Assembly: GCA_963791805.1 (NCBI GenBank)
Contig: CAWBTU010000003.1
Span: forward strand, 806,001-870,000
Origin: JACMJL01 sp963791805
GTDB taxonomy: Bacteria > Bacillota > Clostridia > Clostridiales > Clostridiaceae
Length of the DNA: 64,000 nt
Direction of reading: 5' to 3'
Below are positions 8,846-17,699 of the stretch, in pieces (position 1 is the stretch's first letter; each line of letters begins with the position of its first letter). A program made the translations under genes and the position numbers. The notes under the pieces were generated by a model. It was given only the letters and a program-made list of their open reading frames with translations. It made no database searches and was not told the origin of the DNA.

Positions 8846-8914
8846 TTGACAATTTTCGACGAATAAATTATTATAATCTTAGGTGGTTATAACAACATAA
8901 CAACATAACAATAT
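8846..8914 (+). promoter_or_regulatory. Promoter and tandem repeat upstream of the GntR gene
   Basis: -35 TTGACA (8846-8851), 17-bp spacer, -10 TATTAT (8869-8874). Directly downstream is a tandem repeat built on ATAACAAC (three imperfect units, 8889-8912). Its position just after the transcription start would suit a GntR operator or autoregulation; that is inference. Confidence 0.6.
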
Positions 8915-8958
8915 ATCAACAAGATGAAGAGACTAATTTATGAAAAGGAGATGTATAA

Positions 8959-9693
8959 ATGGAAGATATGTATAAAATGGCACCTAAATACTACACTGTG
9001 AAAAAGAAAATTATTAATATGATTAACAGTGAAGAATTTGGTGATTCTGGAATGATTCCTAGTGAAAGAGAACTGATGACATTATTTAATGTTAGTAGAA
9101 TTACCGTTAGGAGAGCTGTAGATGATTTAGTAAATGAAGGATATTTGTATAGAATTCAAGGTAAAGGTACTTTTATTAAGTCAGATGAAGCGGATCACGA
9201 TCTTGTTTCCATAATGAGTTGTACCGAAGATATTATTAAAATGGGAATGACACCTTCAAAGAAATTAATTGCAAGTGAAGTTCTTGAAGCTGATAAGGTA
9301 AGGGTTAAAAGATTGCAGTTACTAAACGGAGATAAGGTGTTAATGCTAAAAAGAATATATTATGCAGATGAGGAACCGTTAAATTATACAACTGCTTACT
9401 TGCCCTGCAAGGTATTTCCTGACATAGAGAAATACAATTTCGAAAAAGAATCTATATATGACATTATTGAAAACGTATACAATACAAAGATTATCAACAC
9501 TCGTAGAACCTTAGAAGCAGTATTAGCCTTAGATGAGGTAGCAGAGCATTTGCAACTGAATGTTAGAGAACCTGTAATTCTATTTAGAGCGGTTACCATG
9601 GGTATTGTTAATGGTAAAGAAATACCTATAGAAACATTCAAAAGTTATTATAGATCAGATAGATTTAAGTTTTATATAAATCAAGTAAAATAG
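8959..9693 (+). CDS. GntR/HutC-family transcriptional regulator (UTRA domain)
   Basis: A 244-residue regulator. The winged helix-turn-helix covers about residues 10-75 (PSERELMTLFNVSRITVRRA, then GYLYRIQGKGTFIKS), and a UTRA effector domain fills about 95-240. This subfamily senses sugars, sugar phosphates or related small molecules and usually represses the adjacent operon. It stands first in a co-directional run of transport and catabolic genes ending at 19579, so it is the likely local regulator. The start has AAAGGAG. Confidence 0.9.
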   Translation: MEDMYKMAPKYYTVKKKIINMINSEEFGDSGMIPSERELMTLFNVSRITVRRAVDDLVNEGYLYRIQGKGTFIKSDEADHDLVSIMSCTEDIIKMGMTPSKKLIASEVLEADKVRVKRLQLLNGDKVLMLKRIYYADEEPLNYTTAYLPCKVFPDIEKYNFEKESIYDIIENVYNTKIINTRRTLEAVLALDEVAEHLQLNVREPVILFRAVTMGIVNGKEIPIETFKSYYRSDRFKFYINQVK

Positions 9694-9740
9694 AAAGTTA
9701 CCATTTGATTCAGCAATAATATTAGTAAGTTTATTAATAA

Positions 9741-9775
9741 TACTTGATTGATAATATACAATCTTCTATCAAGTA
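9741..9775 (+). promoter_or_regulatory. Inverted repeat before the BMP lipoprotein gene
   Basis: TACTTGAT and ATCAAGTA form an 8-bp inverted repeat separated by 19 bp, just upstream of the ribosome site of the transporter operon. It may be an operator or an mRNA hairpin. Confidence 0.35.
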
Positions 9776-9807
9776 CTATTAAAAATATTATAACGAGGAG
9801 GATAAAA

Positions 9808-10995
9808 ATGTTAAAAAGATTTAAATCAACAAAGAAACTAATTGCAACTCTTACTATGATAATGCTTATTGCTAGTTTATTTTCAGGATGTGCAGGTACA
9901 GAAACTTCTACTAAAGATTTAGGTGTAGCATTGATAACTTCGGCAGCTGGTCCCAATGACAATGGATATAACGCTTCAGCCATTAAAGGGTTAGAGAAGG
10001 TTAAAAGTAATCTGGGAATAAAATACAAAGTAGTTGAGTCAAAAGATATTCCTGGAAGTCTTGCTGAATTAGCTAAAACTGGATACAAGCTTATATTTAC
10101 CCTAGAGTATAATTTTGATGCATTAATTAATGGAGTAGGTGGAGGAAAATCCATAGCAGAGCAATATCCTGACACTACATTTGTAGTTTTTAATGATACT
10201 CCAAATGTTAATAAAGATGGTAGCGTTAAACATAAAAATGTAATTTCCGTTATTTTTGATGTACATGAAGCATCATTTTTATCAGGGGCGCTTAGCGTAC
10301 TAGTTAATGAAAATCATAAAGATTTATTTGATGAAACTAAATATAATTTTACTGAAGGAAATGCAGGAAGAAAACTTGGATTTTTCGGTGGAACAAAATC
10401 AAATGGTATTACAGTATTCGGATACGGATATGCTGAAGGCGCAAATTATATAGCAAATAAATTAAATGTAAAATATACGTATCTTAGCGATTATAATGTT
10501 GGATTTACAGATTCAGCAGCTGGTGCAACAAAAGCAAACACATATTATTCCGAAGGTGCAAACATAATAATCTCTGTAGCAGGAGCAGTAGGAGATGGTG
10601 TTACATCAAAAGCTAAAGAAGTGAAAAAATTAGCCATAGAAGTGGATGCAAACAAAGACAACAATCAACCAGGATATATACTTACAAGTGTTTTGAAAAA
10701 CACAGAAATTCCAGTATTTAGTATAGCAGAGCACTATAAGAATAAGACAATGGCTGATGTTAATGGTAAGGTGATTAACTATAATCTAGCATCAAAGGCA
10801 ACAGGAATTACTGACTTATCAGTAATAGAATCAAAAGTTAAAGAATCTGGAAAACCAAAATGGAATGAAATCAAGGCTCAAATAGATGAAATTTCTAAGA
10901 AAATTGCAGCAGGAGAAATAAAGGTAACTAATGCTCAAGCAGGAGATAAGTTAAATAAAGATAATCTTAAAAATTTATCCATGCCTAATGATTAA
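9808..10995 (+). CDS. BMP-family nucleoside-binding lipoprotein of an ABC importer
   Basis: A 395-residue protein with a lipoprotein signal (MLKRFKSTKK, hydrophobic stretch, lipobox LFSGC) and a BMP/Med/PnrA-type binding fold (DLGVALITSAAGPNDNGYNA, FFGGTKSNGITVFGYGYAEG, ANIIISVAGAVGDG). Proteins of this family bind purine and other nucleosides. The ATG at 9808 has GAGGAGG upstream; an in-frame upstream ATG at 9748 does not. The ATPase and two permease genes follow, forming a complete NupABC/YufOPQ-like importer. The ligand cannot be read from sequence. Confidence 0.9.
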   Translation: MLKRFKSTKKLIATLTMIMLIASLFSGCAGTETSTKDLGVALITSAAGPNDNGYNASAIKGLEKVKSNLGIKYKVVESKDIPGSLAELAKTGYKLIFTLEYNFDALINGVGGGKSIAEQYPDTTFVVFNDTPNVNKDGSVKHKNVISVIFDVHEASFLSGALSVLVNENHKDLFDETKYNFTEGNAGRKLGFFGGTKSNGITVFGYGYAEGANYIANKLNVKYTYLSDYNVGFTDSAAGATKANTYYSEGANIIISVAGAVGDGVTSKAKEVKKLAIEVDANKDNNQPGYILTSVLKNTEIPVFSIAEHYKNKTMADVNGKVINYNLASKATGITDLSVIESKVKESGKPKWNEIKAQIDEISKKIAAGEIKVTNAQAGDKLNKDNLKNLSMPND

Positions 10996-11019
10996 TATCA
11001 AGGCCAAAGGAGATAGATT

Positions 11020-12594
11020 ATGTATAAAATAGAAACTTTTAATCTAACAAAAAAATTTGGTAACTTTACTGCAAATGATAATATAAGTGTTTCTATTAAC
11101 AAAGGTGAAATAACTGCTATTGTTGGAGAAAATGGAGCAGGGAAAACTACTTTGATGAATATGCTGTATGGGTTATTACAGCCCACTAGTGGAGAAATTC
11201 GTATAGATGGAAAAACAGTAAATTTAAAATCTTCTATCGATGCAATAGCAAATGGTATAGGCATGGTGCACCAACACTTTAAGTTGGTGCCTAGCCTTAC
11301 AGTTTTCGAAAATATTATGCTAGGGATTGAAATAAAAAAAGATATTAAAATAGGTAAGAAAATTAAGGTGAAAAGTTTCATTATTGATAAGAAAAAAGAA
11401 AAAGAAGAAGTTCAAAAAATAATTGACCGATATAAATTTAATTTAAACCCAGATGATATTGTTGAAAACATATCAATAGGATCAAAACAAAGAATTGAAA
11501 TATTAAAAATGCTATACAGAAATGTTGATATCTTAATTTTTGATGAACCTACAGCAGTATTGACACCTCAAGAAGTAGACGAGATTCTTGAAAGCTTTAG
11601 AGAACTAAAGAAGCAAGGAAAAACAATTTTGTTAATTACACATAAACTTAGAGAGGTTATGGAGGTAAGTGACAATATAGTTGTAATAAAGGCTGGTAGA
11701 GTTATAGGAAAAAAAGTTACTTCACAGACTTCAGCTGAAGAAATAGCAAATATGATGGTAGGAAGAGATATAAAAGCTAACATAAATAAGTACAGAAATG
11801 ACAAAAAAGATGCACGAATAATATATGAGATAAAAGGTATATCAACTGAATCACAGTCAGGTAAAAAATGCCTTCAGAATATAAACCTACAAATTCATGA
11901 AGGAGAGATACTTGGAGTGGCAGGAGTTGAAGGAAATGGACAAAGTGAACTTGTAAAAGTAATCACAGGGCTTATGGAGTCTACCGAAGGTAAAACATTT
12001 ATTAATGGTAAGGATATTACAAATAAGTGGCCTAAGGAAATTAGAAAATCAGGTATTGGTATTATCCCAGAAGACAGGTATGCTCAAGGATTATGTATTG
12101 ATATGAAGTTATCCGATAATTTTATAGCTGGATATCATAATAATAAAGAATACTCAACACGAGGATTCTTGAAATTTAACAATATAGAAGAGAAATCAAA
12201 TAGTTTAATCGACCAATATGATATAAGGGTATCTGATAGAAAATGTAATGTATCTCAATTATCAGGAGGAAATGCTCAAAAAATCATTTTTGCAAGAGAA
12301 GTTGAATCGAATCCAAGTCTTCTAATTGCTTCACAGCCAACAAGAGGAGTAGATATAGGATCTATCGAGTTTATTCACAATAAAATACTTGAATTAAGAA
12401 AGAAAAATAAAGGCATATTATTAATTTCAAGCGAGCTTTCAGAAATTATGAATTTAAGTGATAGGATTGCAGTAATGTATAAGGGTAAAATTATTGATAT
12501 TGTAGACGCTAATGAAACTACAGCATCAGAATTAGGATTACTAATGGCTGGGATAAGCAAAAAAGAGGAAGTTGGCAAGGAGGTTAAAAAATGA
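11020..12594 (+). CDS. ABC importer ATPase with two nucleotide-binding domains (NupA/YufO type)
   Basis: A 524-residue protein made of two ABC ATPase domains. The first has Walker A GENGAGKTT, signature SIGSKQR and Walker B ILIFDEPTAVL. The second has a degenerate Walker A (GVEGNGQSE), as is usual in this family, with signature LSGGNAQK and a Walker B region ASQPTRGVD. It powers the nucleoside-type importer whose binding protein precedes it and whose permeases follow. The stop overlaps the start of the next gene by 4 bp, indicating translational coupling. Confidence 0.93.
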   Translation: MYKIETFNLTKKFGNFTANDNISVSINKGEITAIVGENGAGKTTLMNMLYGLLQPTSGEIRIDGKTVNLKSSIDAIANGIGMVHQHFKLVPSLTVFENIMLGIEIKKDIKIGKKIKVKSFIIDKKKEKEEVQKIIDRYKFNLNPDDIVENISIGSKQRIEILKMLYRNVDILIFDEPTAVLTPQEVDEILESFRELKKQGKTILLITHKLREVMEVSDNIVVIKAGRVIGKKVTSQTSAEEIANMMVGRDIKANINKYRNDKKDARIIYEIKGISTESQSGKKCLQNINLQIHEGEILGVAGVEGNGQSELVKVITGLMESTEGKTFINGKDITNKWPKEIRKSGIGIIPEDRYAQGLCIDMKLSDNFIAGYHNNKEYSTRGFLKFNNIEEKSNSLIDQYDIRVSDRKCNVSQLSGGNAQKIIFAREVESNPSLLIASQPTRGVDIGSIEFIHNKILELRKKNKGILLISSELSEIMNLSDRIAVMYKGKIIDIVDANETTASELGLLMAGISKKEEVGKEVKK

Positions 12595-13691
12595 AGCCCT
12601 TTGAAAATAAGTTACGAGCATTAATGGGAATATTAGCTCCAGTAATTGCTGCATTTTTTATCGGAGCTATTTTGATACTGGCCATAGGTGAAAATCCATT
12701 ACTAACATATAGGATAATGATAGAAAAATCACTATTTAGCGTTCCAGGATTAGCAAAAACATTGCACATTGCTTCACCGCTTGTTTTAACTGGATTAGCC
12801 ATAGCAATTACCTTTAAAGCGAATGTATTCAATATGGGAGTTGAGGGAGCAGCAGTTTTGGGTGGATTTTTCGCCGGAGTTGTAGGTTTCTCTGTACATG
12901 GATTACCACCAGTTTTACACATTACTTTATGTTTATTAACAGGAGTTATTACAGGAATGGTTTTCACTTTAATCCCTGCAGTACTAAAAGCATACTTTAA
13001 GGTAGATGAAATGGTTGTAACCTTAATGCTTAATTACGTAGTTATTGAATTAGTAAAGTATTTGGCTCAAGGAGTTTTTAGAGATCCATCATCAGGTTAT
13101 GTGTCTACACGTGCAATTTCTAATAGTGCTATGTTTAATAAATTGTTTGGTACAGATATTACAATGTTTTTCTTTATAACCTTAGTTGTATTTATAATAA
13201 TTTACACCATTTTCAAAAAAACAAAGTTAGGTTATGAAATAACAGCAATAGGCAAGAACCCTGAATTTGCTGAAGCTATGGGAATGAAGGTAAGCAAAAA
13301 TATTATAAAAATAATGCTTATAAGTGGTGCTTTAAGTGGTTTAGCTGGAGCGGGTTTCTTAATGAGTGAAAAATATAGATTTGCTTTAGACTTTTCTGGG
13401 AATCCAGGAATAGGTTGGGATGGAATGCTTGTAGCGTTATTAGGTAAGCTTAACCCAGTAGGCGTGTTAATTGCAGCTATATTTTATGCAGCATTAAAAA
13501 CAGGTAGTGAATATATCGGAATATATACCAATGTACCAAAGGATATAGTTTCAATAATTCAAGGTGTTTTAATATTATTCTTATCAGCTGAATTTATTAA
13601 CGAAAGAATGAATATTACAGGAAGAATAAAAAACAAAATAAATAAAAAACGAATGGCAAAAATAGAGTTGAAAAAAGCAGGAGGTGAATAA
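12591..13691 (+). CDS. ABC importer permease 1 (NupP/YufP type)
   Basis: A 366-residue BPD_transp_2-family membrane protein with about eight to ten helices. It has the motif GVEGAAVLGGFFAGVVG and the cytoplasmic EAMGM segment (IGKNPEFAEAMGMKVSKN) that contacts the ATPase. It ends in a very basic tail (KNKINKKRMAKIELKK). Family permeases with this partner arrangement carry nucleosides. It is coupled to the ATPase gene by an overlapping ATGA and followed 2 bp later by the second permease. Confidence 0.92.
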   Translation: MKPFENKLRALMGILAPVIAAFFIGAILILAIGENPLLTYRIMIEKSLFSVPGLAKTLHIASPLVLTGLAIAITFKANVFNMGVEGAAVLGGFFAGVVGFSVHGLPPVLHITLCLLTGVITGMVFTLIPAVLKAYFKVDEMVVTLMLNYVVIELVKYLAQGVFRDPSSGYVSTRAISNSAMFNKLFGTDITMFFFITLVVFIIIYTIFKKTKLGYEITAIGKNPEFAEAMGMKVSKNIIKIMLISGALSGLAGAGFLMSEKYRFALDFSGNPGIGWDGMLVALLGKLNPVGVLIAAIFYAALKTGSEYIGIYTNVPKDIVSIIQGVLILFLSAEFINERMNITGRIKNKINKKRMAKIELKKAGGE

Positions 13692-13693
13692 TA

Positions 13694-14611
13694 ATGGGCC
13701 TATTTGGCAATATATTGTACGATATGGTATATCACAGCGCTCCTTTGATTTTAGCTGTATTAGGCGGATTGTTTGCTTATAAAGTTAATGTATTGAATAT
13801 AGGACTTGAAGGTATGATGCTTATGGGTGCATTTTCAAGTACATTTTTCATCTACACATTCAAAAATTATTACTTAGGAATAACATTAGCAATTATATGC
13901 ACAATAATGATTGGATTGATATTTTCAGTATTTGCAATTACATTAAAAAGTAATTTTATTATCACTGGTTTTGGATTAAATATGTTAGTTGCGGCAATTT
14001 GCACCTTCATTTTAAAGTATAAGCAATTAGCAAACATAAATATAAGTCACACCGTTAATGTAAATCAAATGAAAATTCATATACCGATTATCAAGGATAT
14101 TCCAATATTATCAAGCATTTTAAGCGGACATACACCCATCACATATATTAGTTTTATTTTAATATTTGTTGTATATGTAGTTCTATACAAAACAAAATTT
14201 GGAACACATTTAAGAGTAGTAGGAGAAAATGAAGAAGCAGCAAAATCCGTGGGTATAAATAGTACTAGAATAAAATATATAGCAATCTTAATTGGAGCAG
14301 TTTTATGTGCCTTAGCTGGAATTAATCTTTCTACTGAAAGAATGGCACTATTCACTGATAATATGATAGCAGGAAGAGGCTTTATTGCCATAGCAGCAAT
14401 ATATTGTGGAAAAGGAAAACCATTTAAGTCCTCCATTTATGCCATTGTTTTTGGATTAGCCAAATCCCTAGCAATAAATCTTGGATTATATGCAGGTCCA
14501 ATATCAGGACTGTTTGAGATGATTCCATATTTAATGATAATATTAGTTCTATTTGTTGTATCAAGCATAGAATGCAAGAAAACAAAGTTAAGGGGGTTTA
14601 GGAATGGTTAA
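13694..14611 (+). CDS. ABC importer permease 2 (NupQ/YufQ type)
   Basis: A 305-residue membrane protein, homologous in plan to the preceding permease. It has the motif LNIGLEGMMLMGAFSS, multiple helices and the coupling segment VVGENEEAAKSVGINSTRIK. The two permeases would form the heterodimeric channel of the importer. The 3' end overlaps the next gene by 8 bp, so transporter and catabolic genes form one transcription unit. Confidence 0.92.
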   Translation: MGLFGNILYDMVYHSAPLILAVLGGLFAYKVNVLNIGLEGMMLMGAFSSTFFIYTFKNYYLGITLAIICTIMIGLIFSVFAITLKSNFIITGFGLNMLVAAICTFILKYKQLANINISHTVNVNQMKIHIPIIKDIPILSSILSGHTPITYISFILIFVVYVVLYKTKFGTHLRVVGENEEAAKSVGINSTRIKYIAILIGAVLCALAGINLSTERMALFTDNMIAGRGFIAIAAIYCGKGKPFKSSIYAIVFGLAKSLAINLGLYAGPISGLFEMIPYLMIILVLFVVSSIECKKTKLRGFRNG

Positions 14612-15170
14612 AACCGCATTGTTAATTGTTGATATGGTACATGACTTTACTGACCCAGAAGGGAAAGTTTTCTATAAACAGAATAGAGAGGTATTGCCTA
14701 ATATTAAAAAAGTACTTGATGAATGTAGAAAAAAGAATATCTTAGTTATTTTCTTTAGACATAGTTATAGAAAGAACAAGTTTGATAAGAATTTAATTAA
14801 TATGAGACCTAATTGCATCGAAGGCACTGGTGGAGATGAAATTGATTCAATGCTTCAAGTGGATGAAGAAAAAGACTATGTAATTAAGAAAAGAAGGTAT
14901 AGTGGATTCTTTGGAACAGATTTAGACCTAATATTAAGAGAAAATAATATTGAAAATGTAATTATAACAGGTACTAAAACTAATTGCTGCATTAGGTCAA
15001 CAGTAACTGATGCGTATTACCTCAACTATAACGTATATGTTGTATCTGATTGTGTAGCTACTAATGATGAAATAGTAAATCAAGTCCACCTTACAGATAT
15101 TAAAAAATATTTTGGTGAAGTGGTTTCAACCAAAGAGCTCTTTGAACTTATTGAGAAAGGTGAGATTTAG
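14604..15170 (+). CDS. Isochorismatase-family cysteine hydrolase
   Basis: A 188-residue enzyme with the Asp-Lys-Cys triad of this superfamily: Asp10 (LLIVDMVHDF), Lys96 (VIKKRRYSGFFGTDLD) and Cys129 (GTKTNCCIRST). Family members include nicotinamidases, N-carbamoylsarcosine amidases and RutB-type ureidoacrylate amidohydrolases, so it probably hydrolyses an amide or ureido bond. In this operon the released base, or a ring-opened product of it, is a natural substrate; that is inference. It overlaps the permease gene and abuts the kinase gene. Confidence 0.87.
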   Translation: MVKTALLIVDMVHDFTDPEGKVFYKQNREVLPNIKKVLDECRKKNILVIFFRHSYRKNKFDKNLINMRPNCIEGTGGDEIDSMLQVDEEKDYVIKKRRYSGFFGTDLDLILRENNIENVIITGTKTNCCIRSTVTDAYYLNYNVYVVSDCVATNDEIVNQVHLTDIKKYFGEVVSTKELFELIEKGEI

Positions 15171-16121
15171 ATGTGGTACGATGTTGTAACTAGTGGATAT
15201 ATCAGTATGGATAGGATAATAAAGGTTCGAAATCCTATAAAAGTTGGATACACATCAATTATTTCAAATTCTGATAATGCAAAAGTATATTATGGTGGGT
15301 GTCCTATAAACATTTCTTATTTAATTTCCAAAATGGGATTAAAAGCATTACCAATAATAAGAGTAGGAGATGATAAAGATACAATTGGATTTATCAAATA
15401 TTTACAATCAGTGGATGTAAAACTGGATGCAATACAAGTTATCGTAAATGAGTCATCCTCCAATTGTTATATAGTATCGGATAATGAAAATAATCATGCC
15501 ACAATCTTTTATCCAGGAGCAATGGATGAAAAATACTGCTTGGAAATGGATGATGGATTCTTTATAAACTCCAAGATAGCAGTTCTTACGGTAGGTTCAT
15601 ATAGGGATAATCTAGAATTTTATAATAAGTGTAAGAAATACAAGAAGCCACTTGTATTTGGTACAAAATTAGACTACACAGCATTTCCCTTAGATTTCTT
15701 GTATGAAGTTTTGATTAACAGCAAAATAATTTTTTCCAATGAAGCTGAGAGTGAAGATATTAAAGCAATAGTTAAGATTAATGAAATCACAGATTTATTT
15801 AAATTGGGACAAGCTGAAGTAATAATAACTACTTTAGGTGAAAAAGGCAGTATATATTATGAAAAGACTGAGAATGGGTTTGAATCAAGCATAATTAAGC
15901 CATGTAAGCCTAAAACGGTAGTAGATGCTACAGGAGCAGGAGATGCTTATATAGCAGGATTTCTATATGGATATCTTAATAACAAAAGTACAAAAGAGTC
16001 ATGTCTAATGGGAAGTGTTATGTCCTCATTTGTTTTAGAAAGTGTTGGTTGCACTACAAATTCTCCAAATGAAGAAGAGTTTTTTATTAGATTTAATCAG
16101 TATATAGAAACTTTAAACTAG
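15171..16121 (+). CDS. PfkB-family carbohydrate/nucleoside kinase
   Basis: A 316-residue ribokinase-fold protein. The N-terminal substrate motif YYGGCPINISYLISKMG and the C-terminal ATP/anion-hole motif DATGAGDAYIAGF (GAGD about residues 255-258, Asp258 the catalytic base) are present. Members phosphorylate ribose, nucleosides, pseudouridine, fructose 6-phosphate and similar compounds. Between a nucleoside importer and a phosphorylase it could phosphorylate the incoming nucleoside or a released sugar. It starts one base after the preceding stop codon. Confidence 0.87.
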   Translation: MWYDVVTSGYISMDRIIKVRNPIKVGYTSIISNSDNAKVYYGGCPINISYLISKMGLKALPIIRVGDDKDTIGFIKYLQSVDVKLDAIQVIVNESSSNCYIVSDNENNHATIFYPGAMDEKYCLEMDDGFFINSKIAVLTVGSYRDNLEFYNKCKKYKKPLVFGTKLDYTAFPLDFLYEVLINSKIIFSNEAESEDIKAIVKINEITDLFKLGQAEVIITTLGEKGSIYYEKTENGFESSIIKPCKPKTVVDATGAGDAYIAGFLYGYLNNKSTKESCLMGSVMSSFVLESVGCTTNSPNEEEFFIRFNQYIETLN

Positions 16122-16144
16122 ATTACAAATAAGGAGGTATATAG

Positions 16145-16906
16145 ATGTCAACTTTATACTTAAAGGCAAGTGAGGATAAAATATCAAAATATGTAATATT
16201 TTCAGGGGATCCTTGGAGAGTAGAAATGCTTAAAAATTTATTGGATAACCCGGAACATATAGCTTTCAATAGAGAATTTAACACCTATACAGGTAACTAT
16301 AAGGGAATCCCAATAACCATATCATCCACAGGAATAGGGTCTCCATCAGCGGCAATTGCAATGGAAGAATTATATCAGTGTGGAATGGAAGTAGCAGTTA
16401 GGATGGGAACAGTTATGGGACTTAAAGATGGAATGCTAGGTAAATTATTAATACCAAACGGATCTATGAGAATGGAATCTACTAGTGATACTTATGCACC
16501 TAAATCATTCCCTGCTGTATCAAATATTGATTTAGTGAACTGCATGAATAAAAGTGTTGTACAAAACCATAGAGAGTACATTAATGGTATAACCTGTACT
16601 ATGGATGGATTCTATAGCCAAATGAAAGAATCAAGGTTATCTAAAAAAATGAACACTGACATTTTAAAAACCTTTAATGATATTGAGAAATACAATATTT
16701 CAGGAGTTGATATGGAAACAAGTTGTATGCTTGTTCTTGGAGCCCTTATGGATATTAAAGTTTGTAGTGTTATGATGACCACTGTACTCAAGAACCTTAA
16801 AGAAGTTTTAGAGGGTGCTGATAGACTAATAGCAGAGCAAGATTTATGTAAAATCGTACTTAATGGAATTGAAATTTATGATAAAGGAGAATACAAATAT
16901 GAATAA
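16145..16906 (+). CDS. Nucleoside phosphorylase (uridine phosphorylase / PNP-I family)
   Basis: A 253-residue protein with the phosphate-binding GDPWRVEML, STGIGSPSAAIAMEEL and the ribose-contact region VDMETSCMLVLGAL. Family enzymes split nucleosides with phosphate to a free base and (deoxy)ribose 1-phosphate. The usual GTCG-type base-site segment appears as MGTVMGL, so base preference is unclear. An AAGGAGG site precedes the start, and its 3' end overlaps the next gene by 8 bp. Confidence 0.88.
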   Translation: MSTLYLKASEDKISKYVIFSGDPWRVEMLKNLLDNPEHIAFNREFNTYTGNYKGIPITISSTGIGSPSAAIAMEELYQCGMEVAVRMGTVMGLKDGMLGKLLIPNGSMRMESTSDTYAPKSFPAVSNIDLVNCMNKSVVQNHREYINGITCTMDGFYSQMKESRLSKKMNTDILKTFNDIEKYNISGVDMETSCMLVLGALMDIKVCSVMMTTVLKNLKEVLEGADRLIAEQDLCKIVLNGIEIYDKGEYKYE

Positions 16907-17681
16907 ATTAGATTTCAGTAAAAAATTAATTATAGGAATGGTTCATTGTCTACCATTACCTGGGACAGTAGGGTATAAGGGCAATATGAATAAAATAATA
17001 AACCAAGCAATTTTAGATGCTGCAACACTTCAGAAAGCTGGCGTTGATGCTATTATAATTGAAAATATGGGCGACGATCCTTTTAGTATAAATTTAGATA
17101 ACTTGCAAATTACTTCACTAGCTGTAGTTAGTGCATTAGTTGCGGAAAAGGTACAGCTTCCAATAGGAATTGATGCAGCAATGAATGATTATAAAACTGC
17201 TTTATCAATAGCTAAGTCAATTGATGCTGATTTTGTGAGGATACCAGTATTTGTAGATACAGTTGAGTTTTACGGTGGAATCATAAAACCATGTGCTAGA
17301 GAAGCCTTGCTTTATAGAAAAAATATAGAGGCTGAAGATATAAAAATATTTGCGGATATTCAAGTTAAGCATACACATATGGTACTGCCTACAGTTTCTA
17401 TAGAAGATTCAGCAGGTGCTGCTATTAGCTGCGGAGCAGACGCCATAATAGTAACGGGAACACATATAGGTAAAGAAACACCAATGGAGATTATAAAAAA
17501 AGTAAAAGCTATGTCTTCAATACCAGTTATTATAGGAAGTGGAGTAAATAAAGACAATATCAAGGCTCAACTTGATATTGCAGATGGTGCAATTATTGGA
17601 TCTAGTTTAAAAGTAGGCGGCAATATCAAAAACCCGATATCTTTGGAATTAACAGAAGCAGTAATAAATAGTATAAAGTAA
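16899..17681 (+). CDS. BtpA/SgcQ-family TIM-barrel protein
   Basis: A 260-residue protein with the BtpA signature near the start (IGMVHCLPLPGTVGYKGN), then AGVDAIIIENMGDDPF, DADFVRIPVF, ADIQVKHTHMVLP and GADAIIVTGT. BtpA was named for a role in photosystem I biogenesis in cyanobacteria, and SgcQ lies in an E. coli sugar locus; I know of no settled reaction for the family. The late GSGVNKDN and IIGSSLKVGG loops look like a phosphate-binding site. The ATG at 16899 has AAAGGAGA upstream and is preferred to one at 16863. Confidence 0.85.
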   Translation: MNKLDFSKKLIIGMVHCLPLPGTVGYKGNMNKIINQAILDAATLQKAGVDAIIIENMGDDPFSINLDNLQITSLAVVSALVAEKVQLPIGIDAAMNDYKTALSIAKSIDADFVRIPVFVDTVEFYGGIIKPCAREALLYRKNIEAEDIKIFADIQVKHTHMVLPTVSIEDSAGAAISCGADAIIVTGTHIGKETPMEIIKKVKAMSSIPVIIGSGVNKDNIKAQLDIADGAIIGSSLKVGGNIKNPISLELTEAVINSIK

Positions 17682-17699
17682 GAAAGTGGGTGAAGTCTT

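Noticed and set aside
14077..14436. Long minus-strand open frame inside the second permease gene
   Set aside because: It is antisense to a clear membrane protein gene and shows only mirrored codon bias.
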